Shown: positions 32,576 through 43,614 of the stretch, piece after piece
How the letters are laid out: each line of letters begins with the position of its first letter
Position numbering within the stretch: the first letter of the stretch is position 1
NCBI GenBank assembly: GCA_024516035.1
Contig: CM044964.1
Span: 28,225,778-28,289,777 of the forward strand
DNA from: Bactericera cockerelli
Taxonomy: Eukaryota > Arthropoda > Insecta > Hemiptera > Triozidae
Direction: 5' to 3'
Length of the DNA stretch: 64,000 nt
Program-made: the position numbers and the translations under genes
Notes under the pieces: model-generated
What the model saw: the letters and a program-made list of their open reading frames with translations, nothing else
Told to the model about the DNA's origin: nothing
Database searches by the model: none

Positions 32576-33326
32576 TCAACTTACTTAATTCGTGTCACAC
32601 CTTACCTACTTACCTAGCTCGTCACTTTCAACTATGTATTAACATCATTTTGAGACTGGATCTCTCCCTCTACTTTTTGGAACCACCCAGCCTGAGTTGC
32701 ACCAGAATACCAGCAGAACATGGAATACCACGTTTACTACGCTGGATTTCTTACCTTAAAGATCACCAAACTTTGTATTCACCGTATTGGACGTTGCTTA
32801 GCTTGAAACACACCACCATCGTGCCTGGTAGAAAAAAAAACACACAAAGTATTTTTTAAATTTTTCAACTGCTACCTAAAACATGAAAATCATCACCAAT
32901 GGGTTAAATGGTTAAAACACCCAACATAACAGCAGAAATATACATGGACTATAACGTCTATAACAGTAGTAAGTAGATATGTATACCTACTTACCTACCG
33001 TAGTATGTAAGTAAGTTAGTGATATATGTACAATTGTACATATTGGTAAGTATACACTATACTACTATACATCATGTATCTATATCTTAAGTAGATACCT
33101 ATTACCTACCTTAGTATATAGGTACGTTTGGCGTTTGGTAAAGTATACATATATCTATATCTTATGTAGATACCTAATATATCCTACCGCAGTAAGTCAG
33201 TAACTTAGTAGGTTAGACTGCATCTGAGAAATATTACCATGCTTCAAGAACAATGCCCAAGGAGTTATCAACTGGCATAACTTACTGTTCAAGGTTATAG
33301 AGCTGAAATTTTGGTGTCCTTCAGGA
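32576..33326. other. No gene seen; short TA/GTA repeats
   Basis: Positions 32670-32820 carry scrambled 5S-SINE-like words. Positions 32960-33210 are a degenerate run of TACCTAC/GTAGATA words. The ORF at 32650 is not supported. Confidence 0.45.
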
Positions 33327-33582
33327 GGTTTACTAATCTGTGCCAGTGGTACTTACCTTATACAGGGTGGCTACTAAACTGTCCCAGTGGGACTTACATT
33401 ATACAGGGTGGCTACTAAACTGTGCCAGTGGTACTTACCTTTTACAGGGTGACTACTAAACTGTGCCAGTGGTACTTACCTTATACAGGGTGACTACTAA
33501 ACTGTGCCAGTGGTACTTACCTTATACAGGGTGGCTACTAAACTGTGCCAGTGGCACTTACATTATACAGGGTGGCTACTTA
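33327..33582. repeat. 41-bp tandem array carrying CAGGGTG termini
   Basis: Six units of TATACAGGGTGGCTACTAAA plus CTGTGCCAGTGGTACTTACCT stand head to tail, with few changes (GGCTACT or GACTACT). Each unit begins with the same TATACAGGGTG that ends the MITEs of this window. Confidence 0.93.
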
Positions 33583-33601
33583 AAGTCCAAATAAATTCGT
33601 A

Positions 33602-33990
33602 CATTCAAAATAGGAATAGAACATCAAAATAGAATCGTATGTCAAAATGGAATCGTCTGTCAAAGTGGAATCGTATGTCAGAATAGAAAACGCCATTATA
33701 CTCATGACTCGAGAATAGATAGACGCATAAAACTAAACGACTCATCACCTCTTGCTGATAAGTGTCGCAGTTACAAGTTTCTATGTATGCCAGTTCAGAG
33801 GGGAAACAATACTTCATTACCTTACACCTACTATTTATTATTATTATTACCGAGCCATAGTCAGGCACGTAGCAAGGCGGGGAGGGGTTTGGAGAGAAAA
33901 CTCCCCCCGCCCCCCTACAAAAAAAAAATGTATGCAAAAAATTAGATAGTACATCTAGATCTGAATCCCCCCCCCCCCCCCCCCCCCCCA
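33602..33990. repeat. Short GAATCG repeats and poly-C tract
   Basis: Positions 33602-33690 hold five to six degenerate copies of GTCAAAATAGAATCGTAT. A pure C-run lies at about 33967-33989. The 137-codon minus ORF here is made of these repeats. Confidence 0.7.
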
Positions 33991-34124
33991 AATTTGTGTC
34001 TAGCACGACTCCATACACGATTAAACTCCATTGACCATAGTCAATGTAGGCATATTTTACGTTTCAATAATATCAACACCTCAATAATCAATAATCATCA
34101 TTATTATCTTGAAGATAGAAAATG

Positions 34125-34460
34125 AAGTTGTTGTTGTAGCCAGCTTGCCTACAGCTTTAGGGGGGAATGATGGTCTCCAGACAACTTAAATTGAATGTTG
34201 GCCCGTCCTGAAGCACATATTTCTATGTGCGATCAACCATCGTGAGGTCTTGGACTTTTTTTTATAAGCTATTAAACCCTTGGGAAACTGCAAGCTAGCC
34301 TGGCTTGTAAGGGTTGGCCAGTCTGTTCTCTGTTTATATAGTCCTCCAGCGGGGCATGGGTCTTCTCCCTGTTTAACGTCCCCCAGCCAGACAATAGAAA
34401 ATTTAGTAGGCATGCTTGCCATGCGGAAGGTCCCGGGTTCGAATCCCTAGAGCCGACCTA
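34125..34460 (+). repeat. T6 repeat followed by T7 head
   Basis: Positions 34125-34395 hold the intact T6 repeat: TAGCCAGCTTGCCTACAGCT, GATGGTCTCCAGACAACTTA, TATGTGCGATCAACCATCGT, CTAGCCTGGCTTGTAAGGGT and TCTCCCTGTTTAACGTCCCC. Positions 34405-34460 hold a T7-type head with GGGTTCGAATCCC. Confidence 0.7.
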
Positions 34461-34677
34461 GGGATCAGACAGGAGGGAAGTATAGAACAGGATGGGCTGG
34501 CTACATTATATGGAAGAACAGTTTGAAAAATCCCTTAACTCGTCTGAGAGTTGGCGTCGAGTTCTGGCCCGAAACGATGGCGATGTAGGTACGCGCAATG
34601 CCTTATTGTGTAGAGTAGGGCCATGCCTCAGCCCAGAACTCGGGTGCAGTCCTTCTGAGTGATGTACCTACGTTACA

Positions 34678-34921
34678 TCTCTATATATAAAACAGAAAAA
34701 AGGACTACCTACCTACCTATGTTTGTTTGTTTGTCCGGAGTTGTTTAGCCAAAACGGTAAGAGATAGCGAAAAATGTCTCAGAATTGACCCCCCCAAAAC
34801 CATTATCGCTTTGTCCAGAAAAATTATAAAAAGTTCAAAAAGGCATTGCTGTCCAGCAGTACGGCCATGCCTTAGTAAATTTGAATTTTAGTCCCGTTGC
34901 AAAGCACGGGCAAACGGCTAG
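34678..34921 (+). mobile_element. Non-autonomous Helitron
   Basis: It begins TCTCTATATATAAAACAG and ends GGCTAG. A 3' hairpin, CCCGT-TGCAAAGC-ACGGG, at 34893-34910 lies 11 nt before the end. It is inserted between A and T with no target duplication. All of these are Helitron hallmarks, and the start and end wording is common in insect families. Confidence 0.85.
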
Positions 34922-36882
34922 TGTTTAATATGTAGGTATTGAATGTTGAAAAAAAGGCATAAGTGTTTTACGTAAAACTACCAATAACAATAACATCTTA
35001 GTAGGTAGGTACTGACATAAGAGAGAGAGGTACCTTTCAAGCCGTATTGAGATAATGGGAGTGAAATGGACTGGTAATAGGCACTAAAAATAGAAAGTGA
35101 CTCCATCAATGACAGAAGTTGACTAGTAGATCTGGGCATTGTGCTCAAGTAGCTATGTACTGACTCGGTAATTTGAGTTCAAATTGTAGCTCTATTCATA
35201 TGAAAATAAGTTACGTAAAAAAAACTGATGACAGTCGAAAATTTGGGGCGATTCCATTACTTGCTTTTTTATAGGATACGGAAAGTAAAAGTTTATCCCA
35301 TTACTATTACTACAATACAAGCAAGAGTGAGATTAAAATGTCTTTCTACTCTCACAGTCTAAAAAAAAATATTTTTTGTGTGTTAGGCTGTAGGTATCTT
35401 AACATTAACTGTCATTGGATATCAAACAAATTTGAATATTTCACATTCCGGTATGGTGGACAAATAGATTTTCGTGAACTTTACTAAACACTAACCCTAG
35501 AATATTGAGAATCCATGTAAAGCAGCTTGTTTCTGTGTTATTTCAGACCATGCCTCGCACATATTACTATACACTTAACATTTTTTTGTCCCATTTAGTG
35601 CAAAAGTTTACATAATTTGTTTACCTACATTATTAACTATAGTTAAGTTTTTTCTTATTTTTCTGTATTATATAAATATGTAGTTCAATAGGAGTTGGGT
35701 GGAAGAGATTGCCATAGGCAATAACCCCGCCCTTTAGTTAGGACATATGTATATATTTTATTTATTTTTTTCTTGTTTATATTATTAATTCTGTCAATTT
35801 TATATTTAATTTTTACCATTGTTTGTCTGTATATATGTTCTGCTAATAAAGAGTTTCTAGTTCTGGAAAATGGGTATTGTGGGGTAAAATGAGTACTTTT
35901 TTTATGGAAAAAAATCTTTCACTGTCTTTCAGATTGCGGGGATAGAAAAAATATTTGTAACAAAACCTTTTGTGCATTATCTAGTGATTCCAAGAATTTT
36001 TATTACAGAGACCTGTTAAGACCGCCAGATCTGGGTGTAAAAAGCTTAACATTTAAAAAATGGACAAAAATCAAAATCTGTTACACTGCCATTAGGAAAT
36101 GTTCTAAATTTCAGCCCAATCGAATGTTTACTTCGTGATATATACGCGAAATATGGCAGTGCTAATAAGCTCATCTAAAAAAGCATAACGCCAATAAGCC
36201 TGTCATAACTATGCGAAATATCAGCTCAATCCGACTTGTGGTTCTCGAGTTTTACGAGGACAAACATACACACACACAAACATTTCATGGGACATGGGAC
36301 ATGACTGCTGGAGTAAAGGGACTTTTCAGTCTTACCTCGGCAGTATAAACAAGGTATATTCTATTCTATTCATGATATAAGATGTGTAGATTCTATTTTG
36401 ACGCAGAAATGAACGAGGGTTGAATATTCCTGGGGCTTCTTTTTCCGTTTTTTTTACCATAATGAACACAAAAGACGCTCCCGCGCTCCCCAGAACCATT
36501 AATCTGGTACCTGTCTCCTTCGCCTCAGGTGTGCGGGGTTCGGTTCACCCTCCTGGAACCAGTTTTCTGGTTGCACCTGCTCAGCGTGCACCCCTCCCTT
36601 CCCTTGCCTTGAGTCACCTGAAATCTGAGCTGGGAATCCTGATACTTCCTTGCACAGTGCATTTTTTTCCCAGGTATTTTGTTTTCGCCAGATAATTATC
36701 CAGAGTGATCTGGTTTAACTTGCAATTTACTTGGTTTATCTGAGTTAATTTTTAACTTTTATTATGTCCTTTCCTTTCCCTACCCTATTTCTGTTTTTGA
36801 CTTGTGTAAACAAATTGTAAATTCGATGTGAAGCTCTAATCATCACACGGAACTCTATTAGATCTATTATGACCAGTTGATT
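34922..36882. other. No host gene; T3 SINE tail and unclassified repeat
   Basis: Positions 35700-35870 hold a T3 SINE 3' part (AGAGATTGCCATAGGCAATA). Positions 36030-36320 (TCTCGAGTTTTACGAGGACA, then (CA)n) read like a transposon 3' end. The ORF at 36420-36695 lies in a more GC-rich stretch but has no recognisable domain. Confidence 0.5.
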
Positions 36883-37120
36883 CTTTTTGGTTTTAACGTC
36901 CTGATTTTAAAATAGTCAAGAACGGGGGTTTTACCCATCATCGCTGAGAATGGTATTAGCTACCCACATTAACCTTACCCAGCCTGAGTAGGGCCGTGTT
37001 TAACCTTTCTCCAGCCTCACGTGTTCGGAGGGAACAGAATTTTCTGTCGAAAAGTCAGCCTCAAAAAATATAATTGAACTCAGGATCTCTGGACTACGGG
37101 CGGTAGTCTTAACCGTTACG
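36883..37120 (-). mobile_element. T5 tRNA-headed SINE
   Basis: On the plus strand the order is GGTTTTAACGTCCTGATTTT (3' end), GCTACCCACATTAACCTTAC (middle domain shared with the 5S SINE) and CTCCAGCCTCACGTGTTCGG. The inverted head is GAACTCAGGATCTCTGGACT ... CTTAACCGTTACGCC. Confidence 0.8.
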
Positions 37121-37286
37121 CCAATAATAATAATATTAATAATAATAATACCTGTTGAACAGGTGTATATTTACGGGCCAAGCCCTATATAAACATATAA
37201 CAAGATTACAAATTAAAAGTATAAGTACAAAATAAAAGCAAAGTTTTAATCCAGCTATTAAAAAGGTATTCATAGCGTATTATAGC

Positions 37287-37529
37287 TAGCGTCGATCGCA
37301 CGTTGAATACACCAGTTCTGATTCAGTCACTGAAGTTAAGCAACGTCCAGCGAGGCTAGGACTTGGATGTGTGACCGTTCAAAATTGAACTCTCGTGATG
37401 CTGGGGATATTCCGGGCCCTACTCAGGTTGGGTGAGGTTAATTTGAGTAGCTAGTTTGTGAGTTTCCAGCGAATGGAGAATAAAACTCCTGATATGAACA
37501 TGCAGAAGCGACATTAATCTCAAATTAAA
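37287..37529 (+). mobile_element. 5S-derived SINE
   Basis: AGCGTCGATCGCACGTTGAA, CACTGAAGTTAAGCAACGTC and GACTTGGATGTGTGACCG form the 5S head. The middle domain is CTCAGGTTGGGTGAGGTTAA. Confidence 0.85.
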
Positions 37530-37892
37530 AGATTCTCAGGTGGTTGAAAATCAGCCCCTGATTCACAATTCTACCTTACACATCTCATCGTTTTAAACCA
37601 CTAGGACTGAAGACTCTCACGTGGTTAACAATCAGCCCTTAATTCAGTACTCTACCTTACACATCTCATCTTTTTAAACCACTATGACTGAAGACTCTCA
37701 GGTGGTTAACAATCACCCCCCTGATTCAGAAGTCTACCTTACACATCTCATCTTTCTAAACCTCTAGGACTTAAGACTCTCAGGTGATTAACAATCATCC
37801 CCCTGATTCAGAAATCTACCTTACACATCTCATCTTTTAAACCTCTAGGACTGAAGAGTCTCAGGTGGTTAACAATCACCCGTCTGTTTCAG
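37530..37892. repeat. 82-bp minisatellite, left part
   Basis: About 4.4 units read GACTCTCAGGTGGTTAACAA ... CTACCTTACACATCTCATCT ... CTCTAGGACTGAA. The array is interrupted at 37893 by the foldback element and resumes at 46044. Confidence 0.92.
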
Positions 37893-38900
37893 AGGGTCCA
37901 TTTCGCCAGCACCACCACCTTTAAAATGTAATGTTTTTTTTACATGGCTAATTTGTGCTTATTTTGTGCTTCTTTGTGCTTCAAACCCCGAATTTTGTGC
38001 TTCAACGATGAGGGCGCTACGCCCATTTCAATTTGGTGGTGCTGGGGAAACGGTAGAACCACCACTTTCGAAACGTAATGTTTTTTTTACATGGCTAATT
38101 TGTGCTTATTTTGTGCTTCTTTGTGCTTCAAACCCCGAATTTTGTGCTTCAACGATAAGGGCGCTACGCCCATTTCAATTTGGTGGTGCTGGGGAAACGG
38201 TAGAACCACCACTTTCGAAACGTAATGTTTTTTTTACATGGCTAATTTGTGCTTATTTTGTGCTTCTTTGTGCTTCAAACCCCGAATTTTGTGCTTCAAC
38301 GATAAGGGCGCTATTGCGATTTTTCGGAGACCCCCCTCCCCCACACCCATTTCCCCAGCACCACCACTTTTGATTCGTAATACTTTTTTGATGTCAAATT
38401 AATCCTTGAATTTTGTGCTAATTTGTGCTTCAAACCCCGAATTTTGTGCTTCAACGATAAGGGCGCTACGCCCATTCCACTTCGGGGGCCCCTGGGGAAC
38501 CACCAGAACCACCACTTTCGAAACGTAATGTTTTTTTTACATGGCTAATTTGTGCTTATTTTGTGCTTCTTTGTGCTTCAAACCCCGAATTTTGTGCTTC
38601 AACGATAAGGGCGCTACGCCCATTTCAATTTGGTGGTGCTGGGGAAACGGTAGAACCACCACTTTCGAAACGTAATGTTTTTTTTACATGGCTAATTTGT
38701 GCTTATTTTGTGCTTCTTTGTGCTTCAAAACCCGAATTTTGTGCTTCAACGATAAGGGCGCTATTGCTATTTTTCGGAGACCCCCCTCCCCCACACCCAT
38801 TTCCCCAGCACCACCACTTTTGATTCGTAATACTTTTTTGATGTCAAATTAATCCTTGTATTTTGTGCTAATTTGTGCTTCAAACCCCGAATTTTGTGCT
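37893..38900 (+). repeat. Left inverted terminal repeat of the foldback element
   Basis: This is a direct-repeat series of 147-bp units, some variant. It ends where GAATTTTGTGCT changes to CAATTACTTAAGC. Confidence 0.9.
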
Positions 38901-39202
38901 CAATTACTTAAGCTACTATAGCCAATACAAATTGCCGTATATTTCCCATACGCATGGAGACAGACAAGTAAGGAGAGGAAGAACTGAGTAAAAATCACAT
39001 CGCTGTTATCTCCAATGTTCTACCTTGCAATAGATGACTCATTGTCTCGGAGATAGTTTCAGTGTTGCCGTACCAGGAATATTTTAAAATTTTCTCCCTT
39101 TACAATTATATTATTAAAGGGATTTCTCAGAAATACAGCCATTCTTAGTTCGATCCAAACTTATTGTCATAGTTATTTATGGTGCATAAAAATACCCATG
39201 TA
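38901..39202. other. Foldback interior, no gene seen
   Basis: This is unique-looking sequence between the left terminal repeat and the ACCGGGTAC element. There is no ORF of note. Confidence 0.45.
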
Positions 39203-40416
39203 GGGGAAGGTCTCCCAAAACCGGGTACTTAGTTTTCTAAGCCATCTAGCGGAAAAGCCATTATCATCAGCTAAGCAAATTAAACTGAAAAACATTCACA
39301 ACTTTGTTGGCTATCTAAATTTGAAAACGATGCGTCACTATGTATTGCCAATTTTTGTTAAATTTATTTTTTCCAAAAAAAGTCAAAGTACCCGGTTCTG
39401 TCAACCCGGTCTTTCAGAACCGGGTACTAGGTATGACAGAACCGGGTACCCCTATATTTCTTATTGAAGACATTGATAAAAAGTTCAATGATGTTTATTG
39501 AAACGAACTTCAACATTTTTTTTTATGAGCATGAGTAATTTCAATGTAAAAAATAATTATTTTTGGAATGGCAAACAACAAGAAGGAACAAATTTTGAAC
39601 CTAAATTTTAGAAAAATAAAATAGGAAACACATTTCTAGGTATTCATAAAGGTAAAACTTACAACAGACTATCTTTCTTGACATTGTAGATAATAACTAG
39701 AATAGGAATTGTACCAAAATATTAGGAAAATTGTTTAACACCAGCTCTGCCGTGTAGTCTTTCGAGCATACCTTGGAGGGTTTGACATTGTGACACCTAA
39801 AAAAATATAAAAAATGAGAAAAATAATTGAATGACATTACAAAATAATATGTAGCAGGTCCCTACTTGCTCACCTACTTACCTTCAATACCTTCCGTGAA
39901 AAAATCTCCAGAGACATATCAAAGACAACTTGAAAAAATGTAAGCACATAAAAAACACACAACACTAAGGAAATAATAGGCTGCTCAAATCGGGTACCTG
40001 AAAATCTGTACCCGGTTTTGTAAACCCCAAAGTACCCGGTATGAACAGACTCATGACTTTCTGTAAAAAATATTGAATAACTAAGACATGCAAAACGCTA
40101 AAAAGATTTAATTATGATATGAAATAACACTTTTTAAGTAACAGTTTTACACACTCACCATGAATTTTCAGCACAAATAGCCGTTAAAAGTCACTCGATA
40201 ACTGTGGGCTCGAAAATAAGAAAATAACACGAGGAAAACTAGAACCTCAAATCAGAGCGAAATGACTCGAAATGAAATTGGTTTGTTTACAAAAGTTACG
40301 CTCTGCTAGGAAGAGATTTTAGTTTCTGTAATCAGTTCATAAATGGCATTAGCGGTATCGTCAGAAACAGTGGTACCCGGTATTAGCAGACTACCCGGTT
40401 TTAGCAAACCTTTCCC
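39203..40416. mobile_element. 1.2-kb DNA transposon with ACCGGGTAC repeats
   Basis: The imperfect inverted ends are GGGGAAGGTCTCCCAAAACC and GGTTTTAGCAAACCTTTCCC (about 20 of 26 bases pair), with TA on both sides. ACCGGGTAC or its reverse occurs many times near both ends (about 39220, 39390-39450, 39996-40040 and 40374-40400). This looks like an array of transposase-binding sites. There is no ORF; the superfamily is unknown, and the TA flank suits Tc1/mariner-type insertion. Confidence 0.8.
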
Positions 40417-40479
40417 TATTGTGTATAGGTAATTTCATGAGAAGCTTACTGAATGATATATTATTTTATTGAGCCAAGC

Positions 40480-40925
40480 TTAGTATCCAGTTAAACGCTT
40501 AGGCGGTGAACTAGTCACATCGGGACGGAGGTTTTACCCTCCATTCGCTTGAAACTCATTAAGTAGCTATTCATATGAACATTACACAGTCTGAGTGGGC
40601 CAGGGAATAGCCGGACTGGTCTCTCATCTGAGTCCTAACCTCACTGGGCGTTGCCTAACATCAGTGAGCCATGACCGAATGGTATTTTCAACATGCCATC
40701 GATTCTGACATAACAATATTTGTTTATTTTGGTTTAACATCGCTTTCCAACTGCATAGTCATATCACCCTCTATTTTCTCGAAACTCACAAACGCGCTAC
40801 TCACATTAACCTCACCCAACTTGAGTGGGGCCGGGAATAGCCAGCATCATGATCGTTTGAAGAGGAATGGTCATCAATCCAACTCCTGGCCTCGCTAGAT
40901 ATTGCTTAACTTTAATAAGTGACCG
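40480..40925 (-). mobile_element. Two 5S-derived SINEs in a row
   Basis: The copies are at about 40480-40702 and 40727-40925, both on the minus strand. Each has the middle domain (ACATTACACAGTCTGAGTGG; ATTAACCTCACCCAACTTGA) and a 5S head remnant (TAACCTCACTGGGCGTTGCC; TGGCCTCGCTAGATATTGCT). Confidence 0.8.
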
Positions 40926-41065
40926 ACCTCTGTAGTTTGATCGATAAAGCGGCGGACTTGTAACCTGGAGGTCGGTGGTTCAAGTCCCGGTTTCAGCGCG
41001 GATTTAGTAAAGCGAGTTTGAATACCTGTTATATCACGAAAGTGATTAACACAAATGTGAGAACT
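40926..41065 (+). mobile_element. T4 tRNA-like SINE
   Basis: ACCTCTGTAGTTTGATCGAT (A box region), GGAGGTCGGTGGTTCAAGTC (B box region) and GATTTAGTAAAGCGAGTTTG are followed by TATATCACGAAAGTGATTAA and CACAAATG. Confidence 0.75.
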
Positions 41066-41200
41066 CAACCTTTATAACTGGAAAAGTACTGGTGATTTGA
41101 ACGTGCCATCGCATCGACGTGACATTATTTTAGTCAAAATATATTGAGATTAAGTTGATTTTAGTTAAGTTTCGATAGGTTCATTTATTTAAGTGTATTT

Positions 41201-41398
41201 TCATACAACAAACATCTTCTCCCGACACCTGGTGCCTACCAGGCTCGAGGCATTTCCACGCTGGACTGCTAATGACAGTCGTTGGCTTAAGAATGCCCCG
41301 GCCCTGGTATCATCACATGTGCGTTGTAACGTATCTGAAATCACGTCTACCAAAGACTTAAACTGCCGAGAAAATGGTTCTAGTGTTTCGACAGCCAA
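41201..41398 (-). pseudogene. Unidentified coding remnant
   Basis: The minus-strand frame reads FSRQFKSLVDVISDTLQRTC, then DDTRAGAFLSQRLSLAVQRG and NASSLVGT. The composition looks protein-like rather than random, and the wording (RLSLAVQRGNA) reminds me of transposon-encoded proteins, but I cannot name the family. It is short, lies inside the foldback interior and has no flanking coding sequence in frame. Confidence 0.3.
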
Positions 41399-41531
41399 GC
41401 CATAGAAACAGTACTGTGGTGTTAGAGCTTTGTATTTTTTACAAAATTAATTTATGCCAATATGATAGACTTGTTGAATACTTCAGTTACCGTTCTGTCA
41501 CGACTGTTAAGCAAACACTAGTGAAGAGGGG

Positions 41532-41710
41532 TAGTCACTGTGGCAGAGTGAGTTGGCGCGCTAGGCATTACACGCATGGTGACCTGGGTTCGATTCCCAC
41601 CGGCGCAGTAATTTTTCTGCTCTGTACTTGGATGTTCGGGGTTCACTCATACCTCGTGAGGAAAAATGAGTAGTTACTTGTATGAGTAACGACTAGTGGC
41701 GGCATTACCA
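41532..41710 (+). mobile_element. T2 tRNA-like SINE
   Basis: The head is GTGAGTTGGCGCGCTAGGCA with the B box GGGTTCGATTCCCACCG. The body is CTGTACTTGGATGTTCGGGG, TCATACCTCGTGAGGAAAAA and GACTAGTGGCGGCATTAC. This is one of the better-preserved copies. Confidence 0.8.
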
Positions 41711-42411
41711 GAGTAAAAAGAAATTAATGTAATAGAATTCGAAAAGTACAGGAGGCTCTTAGTAATTCTACGCTACCCACAAAAATTGTGAAGAGGCCTT
41801 GTGCTTCACCACAAGTAAAGTCATACATACACTAGTGAAGAGGGTGACCATTCAAATTTAAACTCTTGAGATGCAGGCTTTTCACGGCTCAACATAGGGT
41901 ACGTGAGGTTAAGAGGATTTTCCACGTAAACCTCACCCAGCCTGTGTCATACTAGAAGGATTTTTCTGAATGGCAGAATTTTTTTTACATAATTATTATC
42001 TAATAATTATATTAGATAATAATTATTCGTATTTGTCGATCTCTTATTATTAATAATATAATAAAATTGCATGATAACATTGATTAATTGACTAGGGGTA
42101 GTCTCTTAAAACAATTATTTTGAATTATCTAAATAGGGGGTATCTGATGGTTAATCTGACTGCTACACCCTGTATAACCAAAGTCATGAATTACTTTACA
42201 TAAACATTTTTTTCATTGTTGACCACCCCCTTTTTTCTGGGAATCAATTAGGACCAATACCGAATATTGAACCAACAATATTTTTGTTGAAATGCTTGTG
42301 AAGACAGGTCAGTTTTAAACTTTGCAACCCTTGAGGTAAAAGCAATTCGACCGTAAACTACAGGGTGATGTAAATGATATAGGACACGTAAATTATAGAC
42401 TTTTCAACAAG
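41711..42411. other. Foldback interior, SINE scraps and CAGGGTG words
   Basis: Positions 41842-41950 hold scraps of the 5S SINE middle. An AT palindrome TAATAATTATTATCTAATAA-type stretch lies near 42000. CACCCTGTATAACC is at 42166 and CTACAGGGTGATG at 42359. There is no gene. Confidence 0.5.
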
Positions 42412-42535
42412 TCTCGCGGCTGCTCAGTGGTCAAGTAGTAGCGTCGGTCTCGTAAACCAGAGGCTTCGAGTTCGAAACCCAGCCGGGACCCGAAAACTTA
42501 TCCTCACTTTTGGGATTCGGACAAGCACATACATA
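42412..42535 (+). repeat. T3 tRNA-like SINE head
   Basis: GCGGCTGCTCAGTGGTCAAG, GTCGGTCTCGTAAACCAGAG and GAGTTCGAAACCCAGCCGGG are followed by AAAACTTATCCTCACTTTTG. Confidence 0.75.
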
Positions 42536-43004
42536 TTTAAATTAGGGTAACTGTTTGTATGAACAACGAAAATTACAAGTTTTAGTCATTATGAGTAATA
42601 CGATTAGGCGACATTCATCAATTATAATTTTAAAAAAGTTGTTGGCTCTATCCATTTAATCACTATGTAGGTATAAGCTTCAAAACTCTGACTTAACTAA
42701 CGGTATTCACGGTAACACAAACAACAAAATTGAAATTTTATTTTAATATTTACAATTCTTATCAAGGTTTCATTTGTGCTCTTGATATACCACCTACGAT
42801 ATAAGCCCAATGAAATTAATTTTTAGATAAGAAATTATTTTACTGAAACACAATAAAAAAATTCAGAACTGAAGAACTCATATATTGTTCCTTTGAAAAA
42901 TGTACACTTTGAAAGCGCAATTATTATTATTATTAACTAACCTGGTTGCAGGGTTTTCATTAAAACCCTTACAATTAACACTGATGCGACCTAATTAGAT
43001 CTAT

Positions 43005-43245
43005 TGTGACGAGTTGATTCTATTCGGTTTTAATGTCCTGATTTGAGATAGATAGTCAGGACGGGGGTTTTACCCTCCATTCTCTGGGAATCGTACCAGC
43101 TACCCACATTAACCTCACCAAGCCTGGGTAGGGCCGGAAATGCCAGCCTCACGACTTTGGAGGGGACAGAATTCGAAAAGTCTGCCCCAACCGGGAGTCG
43201 AACTCGAGACCTCTGGACTATGGGCAGTAGTTATAACCGGCAAAG
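43005..43245 (-). mobile_element. T5 tRNA-headed SINE, well preserved
   Basis: On the plus strand, the 3' end GTCCTGATTTGAGATAGATA comes first. The middle domain is GGGGGTTTTACCCTCCATTC ... GCTACCCACATTAACCTCAC. The linker GGAGGGGACAGAATTCGAAA follows, and then the inverted tRNA head with GGGAGTCGAACTCGAGACC. The middle domain matches the 5S SINE. Confidence 0.85.
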
Positions 43246-43614
43246 CGCAATTTATTGTACCTATATAGATGCACACTAATATACCGATAGGTACACTCCA
43301 TAAGTGTAATACCATCAATAAAAAAAGACCAGATTTTTTTATTGAATGCCAATTAAATTTATAATTACGTAAGTATATCACCCTGTATAACAAAAAAAAG
43401 TCTCACACAACAGAATTCATGAGTAGGTACCTGCCTAGCTGGTTCCGACAATTAGCCCAAGAAGGGTATGTTTGCTAACACAATAGCTACCTACATACTT
43501 TACAAGTACAATGTATCATTGTACCTATCTATTATTTTCTGACCTGATTCTCGTAGGCATTAAGTGGAAACTACCCAATTACTTCTCCAACCGAATGAAT
43601 GAGAATATTTTGAC

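Noticed and set aside
33605..34018. 137-codon minus-strand ORF
   Set aside because: It is made of GAATCG repeats and a poly-C run (poly-Gly), with no gene-like features.
36420..36695. 91-codon ORF in a GC-richer patch
   Set aside because: No domain, start context or exon structure could be recognised; it is kept only as part of the region note.
37966..38823. Cys-rich repetitive ORFs in the foldback ends
   Set aside because: They lie in inverted terminal repeats of a transposon; the open frame follows from the 147-bp unit length.
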